From: Acinetobacter baumannii
GTDB lineage: Bacteria > Pseudomonadota > Gammaproteobacteria > Pseudomonadales > Moraxellaceae
Reading direction: 5' to 3'
Assembly: GCF_016508585.1 (NCBI RefSeq)
Contig: NZ_JADVOP010000002.1
Span: forward strand, 109,446-173,445
DNA length: 64,000 bases
Shown: one piece after another, positions 41,176 to 53,633 of the stretch
Position numbering within the stretch: the first letter of the stretch is position 1
Layout: each line of letters begins with the position of its first letter
Position numbers and translations under genes: made by a program
Notes under the pieces: generated by a model
Seen by the model: only the letters and a program-made list of their open reading frames with translations
Database searches by the model: none
What the model was told of the DNA's origin: nothing

Positions 41176-42840
41176 ATGCTTCAACATTGGCAACAGATTT
41201 ATGATCCAATGGGTAATATCTGGGTATCCAGTGCCATTGCACTCATTCCAATTATATTTTTCTTTTTGGCCCTTGCCGTATTCCGCATGAAAGGAAGTGT
41301 TGCGGGGACAATTACGGTCATATTGGCATTATTGGTTTCCTTATTTGCTTATCAAATGCCGACTATGATGGCATTGGCATCTATGGTTTATGGCTTTTTC
41401 TATGGCTTGTGGCCAATTGCATGGATTATCATTGGTGCAGTATTTCTGTACAAAATTTCGGTCAAAACAGGGCAGTTCGATATTATCCGTTCTTCGATAT
41501 TATCGATTACAGAAGATCAGCGTTTACAAATGCTGTTCGTCGGTTTTGCTTTTGGTACCTTCTTAGAAGGTGCAGCGGGTTTTGGCGCACCCGTTGCAAT
41601 CACCGCAGCATTATTGGTCGGGCTTGGGTTTAAACCGCTTTATGCTGCTGGTCTGTGTTTGATTGTGAATACTGCACCTGTTGCATTTGGCGCAATGGGA
41701 ATTCCAATTATTGTTGCAGGGCAAGTCTCAGGTGTTGAAACACATGAAATTAGCCAAATGGTTGGACGTCAGTTGCCATTTATGGTGCCAATTGTATTGT
41801 TCTGGATTATGGCCATCATGGACGGATGGCGTGGGGTAAAAGAAACTTGGCCTGCGGTGATTGTTGGTGGTGGTGCTTTTGCGATTGCTCAATATTTAAC
41901 ATCGAACTTTGTTGGGCCCGAGTTACCAGATATTACAGCATCTATTGCTTCTTTGGTTTCATTAACGATCTTACTGAAGTATTGGCAGCCTAAGCATATC
42001 TTCCGCTTTGCCAATGAAGATGCCAGCATGAATGAAAATCTTGCTGAACAAAAACAGCAAAAGTATACCCTTGCTCAAATTGCAAAAGCTTGGTCACCAT
42101 TTGCTATTCTCACCGTCATGGTGACAATCTGGAGTGTTAAACCATTTAAGGATTTATTCGCTAAAGATGGTGCATTACATGATTTGGTAATTTCAATCAA
42201 AGTTCCTTTCTTGCATCAGATGGTGCAAAAAATGCCGCCAGTGGTGTCTGAAATCAAGGACTATGATGCGATCTATAAGTTTGATTGGTTTTCAGCGACG
42301 GGTACAGCCATTATTTTTGCTGCAATCATTACCATCATTTTCTTAAAAATGAAGCCAAAAGAAGCGGTAGTGACTTTTGGTGAAACAATTAATGAATTAA
42401 AGATCCCGATTTATTCAATTGGTATGGTGCTGGCATTTGCCTTTATTGCCAACTACTCAGGAATGTCTGCGACCTTGGCTCTGGCACTGGCGCACACAGG
42501 GCAGGCATTTACTTTCTTCTCACCTTTCTTGGGCTGGTTGGGTGTGTTCCTGACAGGTTCAGATACTTCAGCCAATGCATTATTTGGTGCTTTACAGGCA
42601 ACTACTGCACAGCAAATCGGTGTGCCAGAAGTCTTACTGGTTGCTGCCAATACCAGTGGTGGTGTGACCGGAAAAATGATTTCTCCACAATCGATTGCGA
42701 TTGCCTGCGCAGCAGTTGGGCTGGTGGGTAAAGAATCTGATCTGTTCCGTTTTACAGTGAAACACAGTATAACGTTTACTGTAATGATCGGTATTATTAT
42801 TACCCTACAAGCTTATGTGTTCCCATGGATGATTCCATGA
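41176..42840 (+). CDS. lldP: L-lactate permease
   Basis: Inner-membrane lactate/H+ symporter of the LctP family. 554 residues from ATG 41176; AAGGAG at 41164-41169 abuts an earlier ATG (41170), making 41176 the better start. About twelve or more membrane spans and the conserved segments [51 protein letters not shown] and [14 protein letters not shown]. First gene of lldP-lldR-lldD-dld; two LldR-type operators lie upstream. Confidence 0.95.
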   Translation: MLQHWQQIYDPMGNIWVSSAIALIPIIFFFLALAVFRMKGSVAGTITVILALLVSLFAYQMPTMMALASMVYGFFYGLWPIAWIIIGAVFLYKISVKTGQFDIIRSSILSITEDQRLQMLFVGFAFGTFLEGAAGFGAPVAITAALLVGLGFKPLYAAGLCLIVNTAPVAFGAMGIPIIVAGQVSGVETHEISQMVGRQLPFMVPIVLFWIMAIMDGWRGVKETWPAVIVGGGAFAIAQYLTSNFVGPELPDITASIASLVSLTILLKYWQPKHIFRFANEDASMNENLAEQKQQKYTLAQIAKAWSPFAILTVMVTIWSVKPFKDLFAKDGALHDLVISIKVPFLHQMVQKMPPVVSEIKDYDAIYKFDWFSATGTAIIFAAIITIIFLKMKPKEAVVTFGETINELKIPIYSIGMVLAFAFIANYSGMSATLALALAHTGQAFTFFSPFLGWLGVFLTGSDTSANALFGALQATTAQQIGVPEVLLVAANTSGGVTGKMISPQSIAIACAAVGLVGKESDLFRFTVKHSITFTVMIGIIITLQAYVFPWMIP

Positions 42841-42881
42841 GACTCAGCAACAGTGAACCAATGCAATATTAAGGAAAGTAG

Positions 42882-43625
42882 ATGAAAGTCTCCGACAAAG
42901 TGGTACAAAGCCTACGCATGTTAATCGCAGAAAAAAACATGCAGGTCGGAGAACGTTTGCCTGCTGAACGAAAGTTGTGTGAACAACTCGGTGTCTCTCG
43001 TTCCTCTTTACGAGAAGCGATTTCTCAACTGACCAGTACCGGCATGCTGGTCAGCAAAGTCGGTGCGGGAACTTATTTGCAGCAAACCCCTGTGAATTGG
43101 TCACACAACCAGATTGTGACGCCTTTAAGTAATTTAATCGATCAAGATCCGGCCTATCGTTTTGATGTGCAGGAAGCGCGAACCATTCTTGAAGGCGGTT
43201 CAGCTTGGTATGCGGCTCAACGTGCAACTGCTGAGGATCTGGCTTTGATTCGTGAATATTATGATCAGATTTCATACTTTCAAGCACTTGGGGATGATGA
43301 ACAAGCTTCGCTGGCTGATGCTAAATTTCATTTGGCGATTGCAGAGGCATCGCATAATTTAGTCTTGATTCAGATGATGCGAGGCGTGTTTGATTTGTTG
43401 CAATTTAACGTGTTGCTGGGCAGACGTAAGGTCTATTCAGAGACACACCGCTTTGATCAATTGCATGATCAGCATTTTAGGGTGATGGATGCAATTGAAC
43501 GTCATGATCCAGATGCTGCAAGAGATGCAGTATGTGGACATATAGAATTTGTAGTGCAGCAAGTACGGATGATTGATGAAGAAGAAGCTCGTCGTCAACG
43601 TGCAAGCCGATTAAACAGGATATGA
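42882..43625 (+). CDS. lldR: GntR-family regulator of lactate utilisation
   Basis: 247 residues. Winged helix ([28 protein letters not shown], residues about 22-50) and a C-terminal FCD ligand-binding domain ([40 protein letters not shown]) with the metal-site Asp/His pattern. As in E. coli LldR it should repress the operon and release it with lactate. AAGGAAAG precedes the ATG. Its stop overlaps an ATG just upstream of lldD, indicating coupled translation. Confidence 0.93.
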   Translation: MKVSDKVVQSLRMLIAEKNMQVGERLPAERKLCEQLGVSRSSLREAISQLTSTGMLVSKVGAGTYLQQTPVNWSHNQIVTPLSNLIDQDPAYRFDVQEARTILEGGSAWYAAQRATAEDLALIREYYDQISYFQALGDDEQASLADAKFHLAIAEASHNLVLIQMMRGVFDLLQFNVLLGRRKVYSETHRFDQLHDQHFRVMDAIERHDPDAARDAVCGHIEFVVQQVRMIDEEEARRQRASRLNRI

Positions 43626-43627
43626 AC

Positions 43628-44782
43628 ATGATTATTTCTTCTGCAAATGACTATCGTGAAGCAGCGAGACGTCGTTTACCTCCATTTTTATTTCATTACA
43701 TTGATGGCGGTGCATATGCTGAATATACACTGAAGCGAAATGTAGAAGATTTATCAAAAATCGCGTTGAGACAGCGTGTTTTAAATGACATGTCTCAATT
43801 AAGCTTAGAAACAAAATTGTTTGATGAAACTTTATCCATGCCCGTTGCGTTATCTCCTGTAGGTTTAACGGGTATGTATGCACGCCGTGGTGAAGTACAG
43901 GCCGCAGTCGCTGCAGATAAAAAGGGCATTCCATTTACTTTATCTACAGTTTCGGTCTGTCCCATTGAAGAAGTTGCTCCGGCAATTGATCGTCCAATGT
44001 GGTTTCAGCTTTATGTCTTACGTGACCGTGGCTTTATGAAAAATGCCTTGGAACGAGCTAAAGCAGCAGGCTGTTCAACATTGGTATTTACTGTAGATAT
44101 GCCTGTACCGGGTGCACGTTATCGTGATGCACATTCAGGGATGAGCGGTCCAAATGCAGCAATGCGCCGTTACATGCAGTCCTGCTTCCATCCACATTGG
44201 GCTTGGAATGTCGGCTTGATGGGGCGTCCTCATGATTTGGGCAATATTTCCAAATATTTGGGTAAACCCACTGGACTGGAAGACTATATCGGTTGGCTGG
44301 GCAATAATTTTGATCCGTCTATTTCGTGGAAAGATCTGGAATGGATCCGTGAATTCTGGGATGGTCCAATGGTGATCAAAGGAATCCTTGACCCAGAAGA
44401 TGCCAAAGATGCAGTGCGTTTCGGTGCAGATGGCATTGTGGTTTCCAATCATGGGGGGCGTCAGCTTGATGGTGTGTTGTCATCAGCGCGCGCGCTTCCT
44501 CCAATTGCGGATGCTGTAAAAGGCGATATTAAAATTTTGGCTGATTCTGGTATTCGTAACGGTTTGGATGTTGTACGAATGCTTGCTCTTGGTGCAGATA
44601 CCTGTATGTTGGGACGTGCATTTGTTTATGCACTGGGGGCTGCCGGCGGTGCAGGCGTATCAAACCTACTTGATTTAATCGATAAAGAAATGCGTGTTGC
44701 AATGACATTAACCGGTGCGAAAACCATTGCCGATATTACTGCTGATTGTCTAGTCAAGTTAGATAAAGCACTGGATGAATAA
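43628..44782 (+). CDS. lldD: FMN-dependent L-lactate dehydrogenase (quinone)
   Basis: Membrane-associated flavoenzyme oxidising L-lactate to pyruvate and passing electrons to quinone. 384 residues from ATG 43628 ([21 protein letters not shown]), matching E. coli LldD from its first residue; AGGA lies 8 nt upstream. FMN-oxidase hallmarks: [64 protein letters not shown] with the catalytic His and Arg, and [20 protein letters not shown]. Confidence 0.96.
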   Translation: MIISSANDYREAARRRLPPFLFHYIDGGAYAEYTLKRNVEDLSKIALRQRVLNDMSQLSLETKLFDETLSMPVALSPVGLTGMYARRGEVQAAVAADKKGIPFTLSTVSVCPIEEVAPAIDRPMWFQLYVLRDRGFMKNALERAKAAGCSTLVFTVDMPVPGARYRDAHSGMSGPNAAMRRYMQSCFHPHWAWNVGLMGRPHDLGNISKYLGKPTGLEDYIGWLGNNFDPSISWKDLEWIREFWDGPMVIKGILDPEDAKDAVRFGADGIVVSNHGGRQLDGVLSSARALPPIADAVKGDIKILADSGIRNGLDVVRMLALGADTCMLGRAFVYALGAAGGAGVSNLLDLIDKEMRVAMTLTGAKTIADITADCLVKLDKALDE

Positions 44783-44836
44783 TAGATTGTTGATACTCAA
44801 CAGGTATTCGTCTGCGTATGCAATTTGATACGTCTA

Positions 44837-44884
44837 AATATCAACTGTCGAAGTAAGTGCCATGCGCTTGCAACAGTTGATATT
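44837..44884 (+). other. Long stem-loop between lldD and dld
   Basis: AATATCAACTGT (44837-44848) is exactly complementary to 44873-44884, and an inner stem (GTAAGTG with CGCTTGC, two G-U pairs) extends it. TATTTTATG follows. It may be a partial terminator or an RNA-processing stem that sets dld level within the cluster. The rest of the 287-bp gap shows no gene. Confidence 0.5.
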
Positions 44885-45069
44885 TTATGAAAATGAAATG
44901 AAAAATATTGACCAATATTTATGGATGGCAAGAATTTGATCAATCTGCTTTTTGAGAGATGAAGCAGATAAAACGTTAATTCCTAAATCACCATTATATT
45001 GAAAAGATGCCGCCGAGATGAATGCTGAACTGATCTATTGAGTAGGCATTTATAGAAAGGATAGCGAAA

Positions 45070-46767
45070 ATGCAATCGAATTTTGATTCACAGCAAACCA
45101 TTCAGCAATTGACTCAAATAGTGGGTCAGCAACATGTATTCACCGAAGATCATGATACACGTCTTTATCGTCAAGGGCGTCGTTATGGCTCAGGTAAGGT
45201 GTTGGCTGTCGTTGTTCCTGGGACTTTATTCGAACAATGGCAAGTTTTACAAGCTGCTGTGAATGCCGATTGTATTGTCATTATGCAAGCTGCCAATACC
45301 GGCTTGACTGGGGGGTCTACACCATTTGGCGATGATTATGATCGTCCTGTGATTTTGATGAGTACCCGTCGCTTGACTGGAATTCAGGTGATTAATCACG
45401 GTCAGCAAGTCATTTGTTTGCCAGGCGCAACCTTGGATCGTCTGGAGAAAGAATTGGCCCAGTTTAATCGTGAACCGCATTCTGTGATTGGCTCATCCTG
45501 TATTGGTGCATCAGTTCTAGGTGGAATCTGCAATAACTCTGGTGGTGCACTGGTACGTCGTGGACCTGCCTATACGGAATTGGCACTTTATGCACGGGTC
45601 AATGAGGCTGGCGAGTTGGAATTGGTTAATCATTTAGGAGTTGATTTGGGTGAAACGCCTGAAGAAATTCTGACCAAGCTTCAAAGTAAAGGTTATCAAA
45701 TTGATGACATTGTCAATAATTCTGGCTGTTGTGCCTCTGATCATCGTTATGCGCATGATGTAAAACAGATTGATGAAGATACCCCTGCACGTTTCAATGC
45801 TGATCCATCCCGGTTGTTTGAAGCGTCGGGTTCGGCAGGTAAAGTCTGCGTATTCGCAGTCCGTTTGGATACTTTTGAAAAAATTCCAAGTCAGGTTTTT
45901 TATGTGGGAACAAATTCACATGATGATCTCACTGAAATTCGTCGCTTTTTACTGAAGGATTTACCGAGACTGCCGATTGCCGGTGAATATATCCATCGTG
46001 TTGCCTATGATATTGGCGCTGAATACGGCAAAGACACTTTTATGTTCATTGAGAAATTGGGAACGGCAAATGTGCCTGCCGCATTTGCGATGAAAGATAA
46101 AGTCGATGGCTATCTGGAGAAAATTGGTTTACGCAACTTGTCCGATAAAGTTTTGCAGATGGTGACCAAACTGTTACCTAATCATTTACCTAAGCGAATG
46201 AATGCGTTTCGTGATTTATACGAACATCATTTAATGATCCGTATCGAAAATCAAGACGTTGAGCAAGTTGAAGCTTTTTTAAAGAGTTATTTTCAACAGC
46301 ATTCTTCAGGTGATTTTTTTCGCTGTACTGAGGAAGAGGGGCGAAAGGCATTTTTACACCGCTTTGCCGTTGCAGGTGCAGCAATTCGCTATCGGGATAC
46401 ACATCGTTCAGAGGTGGAAGATATTGTCGCTTTAGACATTGCACTGCGTCGAAATGACCGTGAATGGGTCGAAACTTTACCTCAGGCAATGAATGATTTA
46501 ATTATCCACAAGTTATATTACGGACATTTCCTCTGTCATGTGTTCCATCAAGATTATATTGTCAAAAAAGGTGTTGATCCCTTAGCGATGGAACACCAAA
46601 TGTGGCATTTGTTGGATGATCGAGGAGCTGAATATCCCGCAGAACATAATGTTGGACATCTCTATGTGGCTAAACCAAGTTTAAAAAATCATTATCAAAA
46701 ACTTGATCCGACCAATAGTTTTAATGTGGGAATCGGACAAACCAGTAAATTAAAATATTGGAAATAA
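45070..46767 (+). CDS. dld: Quinone-dependent D-lactate dehydrogenase
   Basis: Peripheral membrane FAD enzyme oxidising D-lactate. 565 residues, like E. coli Dld (571). FAD PCMH domain with QAANTGLTGGSTPFGDDYDRPV and GSSCIGASVLGGICNNSGGALVRRGPA; the Dld-specific membrane-binding domain after about residue 270 (FYVGTNSHDDLTEIRRFLLKDLPRLPIAGEYIHR) and the C-terminal cap with EHNVGHLY. AAGGA precedes the ATG. Fourth gene of the lactate cluster, but a stem-loop before it suggests it can be set separately. It lets the cell use both lactate isomers. Confidence 0.94.
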   Translation: MQSNFDSQQTIQQLTQIVGQQHVFTEDHDTRLYRQGRRYGSGKVLAVVVPGTLFEQWQVLQAAVNADCIVIMQAANTGLTGGSTPFGDDYDRPVILMSTRRLTGIQVINHGQQVICLPGATLDRLEKELAQFNREPHSVIGSSCIGASVLGGICNNSGGALVRRGPAYTELALYARVNEAGELELVNHLGVDLGETPEEILTKLQSKGYQIDDIVNNSGCCASDHRYAHDVKQIDEDTPARFNADPSRLFEASGSAGKVCVFAVRLDTFEKIPSQVFYVGTNSHDDLTEIRRFLLKDLPRLPIAGEYIHRVAYDIGAEYGKDTFMFIEKLGTANVPAAFAMKDKVDGYLEKIGLRNLSDKVLQMVTKLLPNHLPKRMNAFRDLYEHHLMIRIENQDVEQVEAFLKSYFQQHSSGDFFRCTEEEGRKAFLHRFAVAGAAIRYRDTHRSEVEDIVALDIALRRNDREWVETLPQAMNDLIIHKLYYGHFLCHVFHQDYIVKKGVDPLAMEHQMWHLLDDRGAEYPAEHNVGHLYVAKPSLKNHYQKLDPTNSFNVGIGQTSKLKYWK

Positions 46768-46818
46768 CAGCAAAGATGAGATTTTAAAAATAACTATCCA
46801 GAAATGATTTTGAGAAAA

Positions 46819-46857
46819 CCATGATCAATTGCTCGTTATATTGATCATGGCTTTTTA
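46819..46857. terminator. Bidirectional terminator after dld
   Basis: CCATGATCAAT (46819-46829) pairs with ATTGATCATGG (46840-46850), followed by CTTTTT on the plus strand and TTTTC on the minus strand. Confidence 0.85.
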
Positions 46858-46876
46858 TCAAACATATCTCTGTTTT

Positions 46877-47695
46877 TTACTTTGCTTCACCTATTTTTGA
46901 AGAAATGAATCCCAGTACAAAAGCACTGATGATAAATATAAGTATGCTGTACAAAATTGAAGCGGTAGTGAACCAAACACCCAGTGTCAATAAAGCGACA
47001 ATTCCTGTGCAAATCCAAATTGCCATCCCCGATGAATCGGCTGCTGTTGTTGACTGGCTGTGCGTAGGAGGTGCTGAGGGTTGCTCTTCATGATCTGATT
47101 CTGGCATTGTATTCAGAACATCCGCACCATAAAAGAAATAGGCATAATCATTGAAACGAGTAAGGTCGTGACGTTGTGTTTCCCGAAATGAAATATAGCC
47201 GGGATCATCGGTTTGTATATTTTCTATTTGGGTTAAGGGTTGGGTCAGGAAATTTGCATCATTTAAATCTAGAGCTAACCCACTGGTTCTTAATAAAATA
47301 TGCTGAGGATAATACTGTAATATGAAAGATTTAAAATCTTCGAAATGATGGACATTTTCATCACCAAACAAGTCTCTAAATAAAGCTCTCCGTTGTTCTA
47401 GATTAATCAAGGCCTGTTGTTGGTCAGTGACCAAATAGGCATAGCTGCTTTCGGAAAAATCCTGTTGATACTCTTCCAGATCGCCTTGATTTCTTTCATC
47501 GTCATGATCTAATTCATCGATATATTTTGCCCAGTGCAGATGATCTTGTCTAAACAGCATCAGCCATAAAATAGGAATGAACGCATTGGCTTCCAGTTCA
47601 AAAGAAGCTGTTTGAAAAAAATCTGCCCATTGGTTTTCTTGACCAATCGGCATATGACTAAACGCGGTACTGGTTAAAAATACAGGATGACTCAT
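46877..47695 (-). CDS. Hypothetical protein with C-terminal membrane hairpin
   Basis: 272 residues, family not recognised. Residues 1-195 form a soluble, acidic domain (WADFFQTASFELEANAFIPILWLMLF; QQALINLEQRRALFRDLFGDE), a Ser/Pro/Thr linker follows (about 200-220), then two hydrophobic spans (about 222-242 and 245-266). The product would be anchored in the inner membrane with the large domain in the cytoplasm. It faces dld across a bidirectional terminator and is divergent from fadH. Confidence 0.6.
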   Translation of the reverse strand: MSHPVFLTSTAFSHMPIGQENQWADFFQTASFELEANAFIPILWLMLFRQDHLHWAKYIDELDHDDERNQGDLEEYQQDFSESSYAYLVTDQQQALINLEQRRALFRDLFGDENVHHFEDFKSFILQYYPQHILLRTSGLALDLNDANFLTQPLTQIENIQTDDPGYISFRETQRHDLTRFNDYAYFFYGADVLNTMPESDHEEQPSAPPTHSQSTTAADSSGMAIWICTGIVALLTLGVWFTTASILYSILIFIISAFVLGFISSKIGEAK

Positions 47696-47897
47696 TGTTA
47701 AAATGCCTTTTCTTATTTGCTTTTATTCCAAAGTAATATTGCAAAATAACGAAAATCCATGCTTAACAATGTTATAAAACTGTATTTTAAATTTTCGATG
47801 CAGTGAAATAAGCGAAAAATTGATCGGTACAAACGCATAGATAAAATTGACACTATCTACCACGAAATTCTCAAAATAAGCCATCCAAAAAATTTAA

Positions 47898-49988
<2,091 letters not shown>

Positions 49989-50086
49989 TCAAAATCACTG
50001 ATTTTGATGAAACAATATGCATTTGAATACTTTAAGCTTATTTTTTTCTTGTCATACTTGGAAAAGCTTAGTATTCTTGCGCACAT

Positions 50087-50176
50087 GGAAGCGTGGCAGA
50101 GCGGTTTAATGCACCGGTCTTGAAAACCGACGAGGGTGTGAGTCCTCCGTGAGTTCGAATCTCACCGCTTCCGCCA
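50087..50176 (+). tRNA. tRNA-Ser (anticodon UGA)
   Basis: Acceptor GGAAGCG (50087-50093) pairs with CGCTTCC (50166-50172), discriminator G and encoded CCA (50174-50176). The anticodon stem-loop CGGTCTTGAAAACCG carries TGA. A long variable arm (GAGGGTGTGAGTCCTC) and the T loop GTTCGAATC fit a class II serine tRNA. It sits at the border between core genes and the accessory-looking region to its right. Confidence 0.97.
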
Positions 50177-50186
50177 AATATCTAAA

Positions 50187-50217
50187 AAGCTCTTGTGATT
50201 ACAGGAGCTTTTTTTTG
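50187..50217 (+). terminator. Terminator of tRNA-Ser
   Basis: AAGCTCTTGT (50187-50196) pairs with ACAGGAGCTT (50201-50210) and is followed by a long T-run. Confidence 0.9.
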
Positions 50218-50365
50218 TCTGAATCTTTTATGATGCTTTGATTAAGTTTATTTTCTATATTTAAAAGTCTTTATACAGTTTCTATTTGAGATTAATATTT
50301 TTATAGGTTCTGATAGATTTTTCAATGTCCTTGATTCAATTTAGTGTCGATAAAATTTGAAAAAT

Positions 50366-50420
50366 AGAGGCTATTCCAATTCAGTTCTTAAGCAGAATTT
50401 AGAACAGCCTCTTTTTAATG
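50366..50420 (-). terminator. Terminator of the TonB-dependent receptor gene
   Basis: AGAGGCTATTC (50366-50376) and GAACAGCCTCT (50402-50412) pair with one mismatch; on the minus strand the stem is followed by ATTTTT. Confidence 0.75.
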
Positions 50421-50451
50421 CACTGAAACTTATTCAAATGTCATAGTTTTA

Positions 50452-52692
50452 TTACCATTTATGGCTATATGATGCTTTTAGCGTAAGCCCATTTGCCAAT
50501 AAATGGCTGGTATTATCACTACTACGCATTAACTGACTATATAGAGGATAATACTTACGGTTAAATATATTCTCTAAACCGATCGTTACAGTATCTTTTT
50601 GATTGAGTGCAAAACTCGAGATTAAGTCAGCGGTAGTATAGGATTTAACGTCATAACGACCAAAACTATTTGCGTTATTTAAGCGGTAATCTTTTGAGCC
50701 GAAGTAAGTCGCTTGCAAGCGGTTTGTCCAAGTTTCAGTTGGATTATAAGAAATATAGGCCAATAGTTTTAATGGCGGAATACGGAATCCTGTCATATCC
50801 TGTTCATTTTGAGTGCCTTGGGGCTGTTCACGACCTTTCATGACGCTGATGCTGCCACCCGTTCCCCAAACATTTGCATCATCGATATAATCTAAAGTCG
50901 CCTCAATACCTGTCACTTTCTCTTTTGTTCTAGCAAGCACTAAACCATTGTTGAACGATTGCACGCCTCCAAGATCCGACGTTGAATGAAATACTGCCAA
51001 ACTTGATGAAAAATTATTAAAGTTTCCTTTCCATCCAAGTTCATAGTTATCTACTTTTACGGGTTCTAAAAATGATGAACCAAGGTTAAATCCATTACCT
51101 GCATTACGGATAATCACACCGACATCAGGTAACTGAAATCCTTGATTGAAAGAAGCATATATTGAATGTTGATCTGTCGGTGAAAAGTTTAGATTGGCAT
51201 TGTATAACCAAGCATCAGCTTTTACTTTACCGCCTGGAACCGTATAAGGTTGAGTCTTACCTAATTGTGATAATGGCACAAAACTATCAATTTGCGCATA
51301 GCTATCTTCATAGCGTGTCCCTGCTTCTGCTGACCAATAATCGTTAAAGCGGTGTTTCAGTTGTAAAAAACCGCCTATGCTTTGGGTGGTTAACTCTGGC
51401 AAATAAATGAGTTTTCCAATTTTTACAAAGGTTAAGCCACCAGATTGATCATAAATTTGAGGATCAAAAATATCTAAAGGCATTTCACTTTTTTCTCGGC
51501 TGAAGTCTCCGCCCCAAACAAGTGATGTATCACCTAAAAAATCAAGTGGGGTGGTAACGGTGAGACGGTTCCCTAGCACATTATTTTCTTGATAAATCTG
51601 ATCGACCTGCTTGCCACGATTTGCATTTGAACGGGCATCGAATGGTGAAAAACGTGTAAAGAAGTCACGATAATAAATTTGTGCATCAACTTTTTGACCA
51701 AACAGGTCTTTATGGTTATAAGTTAAATTATAGATTTGGTTCTCATTTTTATTTTGATTTTTTAGTTTTAGCCCGGTAATTGCTTTGGCGGGCACAGTGC
51801 CAGCTGGAAATTTTTTGGTGCTTGGATCAGATGCATAATCCGAATCTTGTTCAGCGTTGTAATAATTTGCTGCAAGTTGTATATATTGATTATCATCAAT
51901 GTGATAACCAATTTTTCCTCCTATGCTATAGGTATTGGCATCAAATAAATCTCCTTGAGCAGGTTCAGGGGCAACACGATTGCCACTTGCATCGTAGGGA
52001 CTACCAATACGCTGATAACCAAAGTCGAATGCATAATCAAATTGATTAAAACTACCTGTGAAATATTGGTGAATATCGCCACCTAAAGCATCAGAACGCA
52101 AATTTGTTAAAGATGTTTGTAGTCCAATAACTGTTTTTGCGGTAGGTTCACCGCCCGCGGCTTTGGTTGTGATCGAGATAATACCACCGGCAGCACCACT
52201 ACCATAAATTGCATTACTGCCTCGAATGACTTCAATGTTGGCAATACTTTCAGGGTCTATTGCCGATAGTCCTCTTGCCGTATCCCGTGTAAGGTTCATG
52301 GGAACACCATCTACCAAGATGAGGGCATTACGACCACGTAAAGTTTGACCATAATCTGTCATGGTGCGACTTGAGTCTGATAAACCAGGTACTGCCTTAG
52401 ATAAAACAGTTGCAATATTTCCAGATGAACCATTTCTTAAGCTTTCAATTTGTTTTTCATCGAGTTTGGTGACCTGCTTGGCAGATGTGGAGAGTTCATC
52501 TGCACGTGAAGCATTTATCGTAATTGTAGGGAGTACGCCAGGTTTCTTTTCAGTTTCTATGGATTCGGAAGTTGAAGCTGCAAATACTGAGTTTGAAAGA
52601 AAGATGACCCCACTGAATGAAAGAAGAGGAATGATACTTCTGATTTCAGACTTTCTTTTAAAAAGTGTATGATTTTTTGTCTTATTTCCCAT
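50452..52692 (-). CDS. TonB-dependent siderophore-type receptor
   Basis: Outer-membrane active transporter, 746 residues. A signal peptide (about 1-38, ending SNSVFA-AS), a likely TonB box in TITINASRA (about 52-60), and the plug domain with VLSKAVPGL, TLRGRNALILVDGVPMN and the conserved IANIEVIRGSNAIYGSGAAGGIISITTK. The rest is a 22-strand-type barrel that ends in the aromatic signature SYSHKW. A Fur-box-like sequence upstream supports iron control. Ligand unknown; the resemblance is to catecholate or xenosiderophore receptors. Linked by theme to the DUF3649/PepSY operon far to the left. Confidence 0.9.
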   Translation of the reverse strand: MGNKTKNHTLFKRKSEIRSIIPLLSFSGVIFLSNSVFAASTSESIETEKKPGVLPTITINASRADELSTSAKQVTKLDEKQIESLRNGSSGNIATVLSKAVPGLSDSSRTMTDYGQTLRGRNALILVDGVPMNLTRDTARGLSAIDPESIANIEVIRGSNAIYGSGAAGGIISITTKAAGGEPTAKTVIGLQTSLTNLRSDALGGDIHQYFTGSFNQFDYAFDFGYQRIGSPYDASGNRVAPEPAQGDLFDANTYSIGGKIGYHIDDNQYIQLAANYYNAEQDSDYASDPSTKKFPAGTVPAKAITGLKLKNQNKNENQIYNLTYNHKDLFGQKVDAQIYYRDFFTRFSPFDARSNANRGKQVDQIYQENNVLGNRLTVTTPLDFLGDTSLVWGGDFSREKSEMPLDIFDPQIYDQSGGLTFVKIGKLIYLPELTTQSIGGFLQLKHRFNDYWSAEAGTRYEDSYAQIDSFVPLSQLGKTQPYTVPGGKVKADAWLYNANLNFSPTDQHSIYASFNQGFQLPDVGVIIRNAGNGFNLGSSFLEPVKVDNYELGWKGNFNNFSSSLAVFHSTSDLGGVQSFNNGLVLARTKEKVTGIEATLDYIDDANVWGTGGSISVMKGREQPQGTQNEQDMTGFRIPPLKLLAYISYNPTETWTNRLQATYFGSKDYRLNNANSFGRYDVKSYTTADLISSFALNQKDTVTIGLENIFNRKYYPLYSQLMRSSDNTSHLLANGLTLKASYSHKW

Positions 52693-52735
52693 TTTTCTCG
52701 CCTAGAGATTGCTTATAAATTTGAGGAATTATAAG

Positions 52736-52768
52736 TGAGAATCATTGTTGTTAACAATATTATTATTC
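52736..52768 (-). promoter_or_regulatory. Probable Fur box before the TonB receptor gene
   Basis: TGAGAATCATTGTTGTTAAC and the following AATATTATTATTC contain two overlapping matches to the Fur consensus (the minus strand reads AATGATTCTCA). It lies about 45 bp upstream of the receptor start. Confidence 0.65.
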
Positions 52769-53350
52769 AAAAGAAACTGATTAAAGTCAGGTTATTTAAT
52801 CTATAAGGTTGCAACCTTTTTTATGATTCTTAAGACTGTAATGTCCACAAATTTTTGGTCGAGGGGGAAGCCTATCCTAAATCAAGATAGTAAAAATCCT
52901 TTAAATTGACGATTTATGCTCTGGGTATTTCAAAAACTCGCAACTGTCTTTGTTTAATCATTAAAAACATGAAAGAGATGTTTTACCTTATCTTTGATAA
53001 CGCTTAAGTTGAGAATCAAAAAAGCTTATAATTTGAGGTAAAATTCATACATATACTTTTTAAATCTTATATTTTTGTCTATAAATATTCATGGAAATAA
53101 GAATTCTTTTTAAATTACTAGCCCTTGGTAATATTTTAGTAGAAATCGAATCGAATAATTTATCTCTTATTGCCCTTTTTGTATTTGGTGTAATTAATAT
53201 TTATAGTAAAACTATTTCATAAATAAAAAAAGCCCATGTTTTTTGCTTATGTTTCCTCCTGATAATATATATAATTGAGAAATTAATAAAAAAAGAATAG
53301 GGGTTGAGTATGTATTTGGTATATTGAAAATTTTAAAAATGCTTGCATAG
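52769..53350. other. AT-rich accessory intergenic DNA
   Basis: About 580 bp of very low G+C. A segment at 52838-52870 (GTAATGTCCACAAATTTTTG) looks like the end of an insertion sequence but I cannot match it. A 43-codon hydrophobic frame (53091-53222) is listed separately. Nothing else is supported. Confidence 0.4.
53091..53222 (+). CDS. Possible small hydrophobic peptide, 43 aa
   Basis: ATG 53091 opens MEIRILFKLLALGNI, then SLIALFVFGVINIYS and TAA. Two hydrophobic stretches would fit a tiny membrane protein. There is no convincing ribosome site and the DNA is AT-rich, so it may be chance. Confidence 0.2.
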   Translation: MEIRILFKLLALGNILVEIESNNLSLIALFVFGVINIYSKTIS

Positions 53351-53458
53351 TATTATCGAAATCAAGGAAAACGACTTGGCTTGAGTTTTAATTTGATTGG
53401 TGAAATTTATAATTTTGAGCTGGATGAAAAACGATTTATAAATAAGTCTACGGTATGA
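53351..53458 (+). pseudogene. Transposase C-terminal remnant (IS5-like)
   Basis: After an in-frame TAG the frame reads YYRNQGKRLGLSFNLI then GEIYNFELDEKRF and ends at TGA 53458. This resembles the end of IS5-family transposases, whose tails read like GKRFGLRFNLIAGIYNFEL. Only about 35 codons remain and no terminal repeats or upstream transposase were found, so it is a relic. It lies between the TonB receptor and the two-partner secretion genes. Confidence 0.55.
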
Positions 53459-53633
53459 ATTAATCATTATTACGCAAGTAATTTTTCATTACATTAAATC
53501 ATTAATACATTTGATTTTTTTGCAACTTAATATTGTTTGGATTTATAGAGAAATATGCTATACATAATTAAATATTGTATTTACAGTATTTGTTCTTCTT
53601 AAGAAATCATAAATTTATTACATGGATTTTAAA

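Noticed and set aside
52838..52870. Possible insertion-sequence end (GTAATGTCCACAAATTT)
   Set aside because: No matching inverted end or target duplication could be found nearby.
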